DNA of 64,000 nt, taken from positions 59,633 to 123,632 of the forward strand of contig NZ_WOTO01000023.1 in NCBI RefSeq assembly GCF_010993775.1. Reading direction: 5' to 3'. The DNA comes from Fodinicola feengrottensis (GTDB taxonomy: Bacteria > Actinomycetota > Actinomycetes > Mycobacteriales > HKI-0501). Position 1 is the stretch's first letter. The number at the start of each line of letters is the position of its first letter. The position numbers were made by a program, and so were the translations under genes. This document shows positions 62,446 to 64,000 of the stretch, in pieces. Under the pieces are notes generated by a model, which did no database searches, was not told where the DNA came from, and saw only the letters and a program-made list of their open reading frames with translations.

Positions 62446-63189
62446 ATGCATGAGTACGCCGCTGCCGCCGACCTGACGTCCTCGTGGCGACAGCCGGAGT
62501 GGCTGCTGATCGCGGTGGCCGCCGCCGCCGCTGTCTGCGTCCTCTGGGACCGGGTCTGGCGGGTCGCCCGGAACGTGGTGACGATCGCCCACGAAGGCGG
62601 CCACGCACACTGGTCGCGCTACTGACCGGCCGGCAGCTCAGCGGCATCCGGCTGCACTCGGACACCTCCGGCCTGACCTTGTCCGCCGGCCAGCCGGAAG
62701 GGCCGGGGATGGTGGCCACCGCGGCCGCCGGCTACCTGGCGGCGCCGCTGGTGGGCACAGTGGTGGCCGGCCTGGTCAGCCTCGGCCAGGCGACCCGGGT
62801 GATGTGGATCGGCGCCGCGATCCTGCTGACAATGCTTGTCCTCGTACGTAACGCATATGGCGCATTGTCGCTGGTGCTGACCGCCGTCGCCCTGCTTGCC
62901 GTGTCGCTGCTGACACCACCAGCCCTGCATGCCGCGATCGGCGGCGGCCTCAGCTGCTTCCTGCTCTTCGCCGGCCCGCGGACGCTGGTCGAGCTGCACC
63001 GGCAGCGCCGAAACCAGTTCATCCAGTCACCACACCTGCGCGACCTGCGTGTTCAGTCCGACGTGGACCAGCTGGCCCGGCTCACCGGGCTGTCCGTCGG
63101 GATCTGGCTGACTGACCATCATGGCCACCGCGATGGCCGCCGCGATCGTGCTCAGCGTCGGCGCCCTGCTGGTCAGCGCGACACCCTGA
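62446..63189 (+). CDS. M50 family membrane metalloprotease (two frame breaks)
   Basis: About 247 residues. The zinc motif HEGGH is in [39 protein letters not shown], on the first membrane helix, followed by GMVATAAAGYLAAPLVGTVVAGLVSLG and further helices. This actinobacterial 'M50 family' branch is related to site-2 proteases but its substrates are unknown. Frames change near 62615 and near 63110; the corrected end is MATAMAAAIVLSVGALLVSATP. It converges on the LuxR gene at the window edge. Confidence 0.85.
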
Positions 63190-63198
63190 CCTGCTGTT

Positions 63199-64000
63199 TC
63201 AGCCTCCGCCGGAAAACCGGCGGACCAGCTCGGTGCGGGACCGGATCGACAGCTTCCGGTAGACCGAGCCGAGGTGCGTCTCGACCGTACGGACGCTGAC
63301 GAAGAGCTCGGCGGCGATCTCTCTGTTCGAGTGACCGGTCGCGACCAAGTCCACAATGCGTTGTTCGGCGCGGGTCAGACCGGTGTTGCCGCGAGCCGGT
63401 TCGATGCGGTCCAGCTCGGCGGCCGCGAGGGCCACGAACGGCACGGCACCCAGCTCGGTGAAACAGTCCAGCGCGGCCTGGAGCGACTTCCGGGCCTGCT
63501 GTTTGGTCCGCCGGCGGCGCTGCACCTGGCCGAGCGCGAGCAAACTCCGACCGCGTTCCAGCGGCAGTTGCGACTCCTCGTGCGCGCGTACGGCCTGCTC
63601 AAGAAGCTCCTGCGCGGCGTCCAAGTCGCCCTCCGCTGCGCGCACCAGACCCTCGATGCGAAGCCCAACGCCCAGCACCGTCGGCCGGCCGCCGCGCTCG
63701 CCGAGGGCCCGTTGTTCGGCGGCCAGCTCGGCGGCCTCAGCCAGTCGGCCGGTGGCGACCAGCGCCTGCCCGAGATCGCCTTCCAGCCGGTGCCGCCGGC
63801 CCGGCTCGTGGATGCCCTCGGAGCGGGCCATTCGCAGTGCGACGCCGAGAACGTCGACAGCCTCCTCGGGTTCGCCGTCGACCAGCGCGGCGAGGCCAAG
63901 GACCTGGCGGTGGACGATCGCCTTGACGACGTCGACGACGCCGTCACTCTTCTCGTCGGCCAGCTCCTTGGCCACCAACGCCCGCGCGCTCGCGATGTCA
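63199..64000 (-). CDS. LuxR-type regulator with TPR-like region (N-terminus beyond window)
   Basis: The C-terminal 266 residues of a large regulator; the frame is open through the right edge. It contains helical repeats (LAALVDGEPEEAVDVLGVALRMARSEG; LVATGRLAEAAELAAEQRALGERGG; RAHEESQLPLERGRSLLALGQVQRRRR) and a complete LuxR HTH, GNTGLTRAEQRIVDLVATGHSNREIAAELFVSVRTVETHLGSVYRKLSIRSRTELVRRFSGG. An ATPase domain is likely beyond the edge. This part is intact. Confidence 0.92.
   Translation of the reverse strand, partial: DIASARALVAKELADEKSDGVVDVVKAIVHRQVLGLAALVDGEPEEAVDVLGVALRMARSEGIHEPGRRHRLEGDLGQALVATGRLAEAAELAAEQRALGERGGRPTVLGVGLRIEGLVRAAEGDLDAAQELLEQAVRAHEESQLPLERGRSLLALGQVQRRRRTKQQARKSLQAALDCFTELGAVPFVALAAAELDRIEPARGNTGLTRAEQRIVDLVATGHSNREIAAELFVSVRTVETHLGSVYRKLSIRSRTELVRRFSGGG

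Overview
The window is high-GC DNA from an actinomycete (Actinomycetota). The signs are dense genes with many GTG starts, ATGA and GTGA stop/start overlaps, an F420-type DDN nitroreductase, three large LuxR-type regulators of which two are clearly AAA-ATPase (LAL) proteins, CGNR, TIGR04222, DUF427 and DUF1684 families, and a mycobacterial LigC-type ligase. The hexamer CGTACG is conspicuously common. I cannot name the genus. No rRNA, tRNA or CRISPR was seen. A large share of genes carry one to three frame breaks, mostly single-base duplications in short G/C runs or expanded A/T runs, while the protein keeps family-level similarity across the break. I read these as consensus errors and give full-length gene coordinates across them.

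Layout. 1-8 kb: partial Ser/Thr kinase, TIGR04222 protein, VOC protein, LacI regulator, LexA-like repressor with a membrane protein, TetR with its operator, I78-like inhibitor, repeat protein, secreted C39 peptidase. 8-27 kb: a biosynthetic gene cluster. 27-32 kb: Fic protein, CGNR regulator, EamA transporter, malic enzyme. 32-36 kb: a candidate RiPP operon. 36-44 kb: MFS transporter, glycoside hydrolase remnant, LysR, DinB, DDN, DNA ligase, ABM monooxygenase, amidohydrolase, alpha/beta hydrolase. 44-64 kb: LAL regulators, TetR, aldo/keto reductase with a MerR-type promoter, MFS, MerR-PP2C fusion, amidohydrolase, DUF1684, DUF427, GlxA-type regulator, P-loop kinase, FAD monooxygenase with DUF6058, M50 peptidase, and a LuxR gene cut by the right edge.

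The highlight is the minus-strand operon at 27056-18729: sulfotransferase, short-chain dehydrogenase, an HK97-fold shell protein (a family 3, 'natural product', encapsulin), transketolase halves, the amino-group carrier protein LysW with its C-terminal EDWGE-type tail, LysX, LysY/ArgC, LysZ and LysK. The inferred logic is that an amino acid is tethered to LysW, phosphorylated, reduced to a semialdehyde, extended by a two-carbon ketol unit, reduced, sulfated and released. A viral-type capsid protein lies inside the same overlapping operon. Next to it are a LanB-like (aminoacyl-tRNA-type) protein without an elimination domain, a Ser-type KASIII-like acyltransferase, two acyl-CoA ligases, an acyl-CoA dehydrogenase, an MBL hydrolase and a drug exporter. 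This predicts an amino-group-carrier-derived acylated or peptidyl product.

A second candidate system is the operon at 35969-33550: a 24-residue peptide with a strong ribosome binding site, an E1/ThiF-like enzyme with an N-terminal peptide-binding-like extension, and a PqqD-M50 membrane protease. It looks like a minimal, possibly uncharacterised RiPP pathway.
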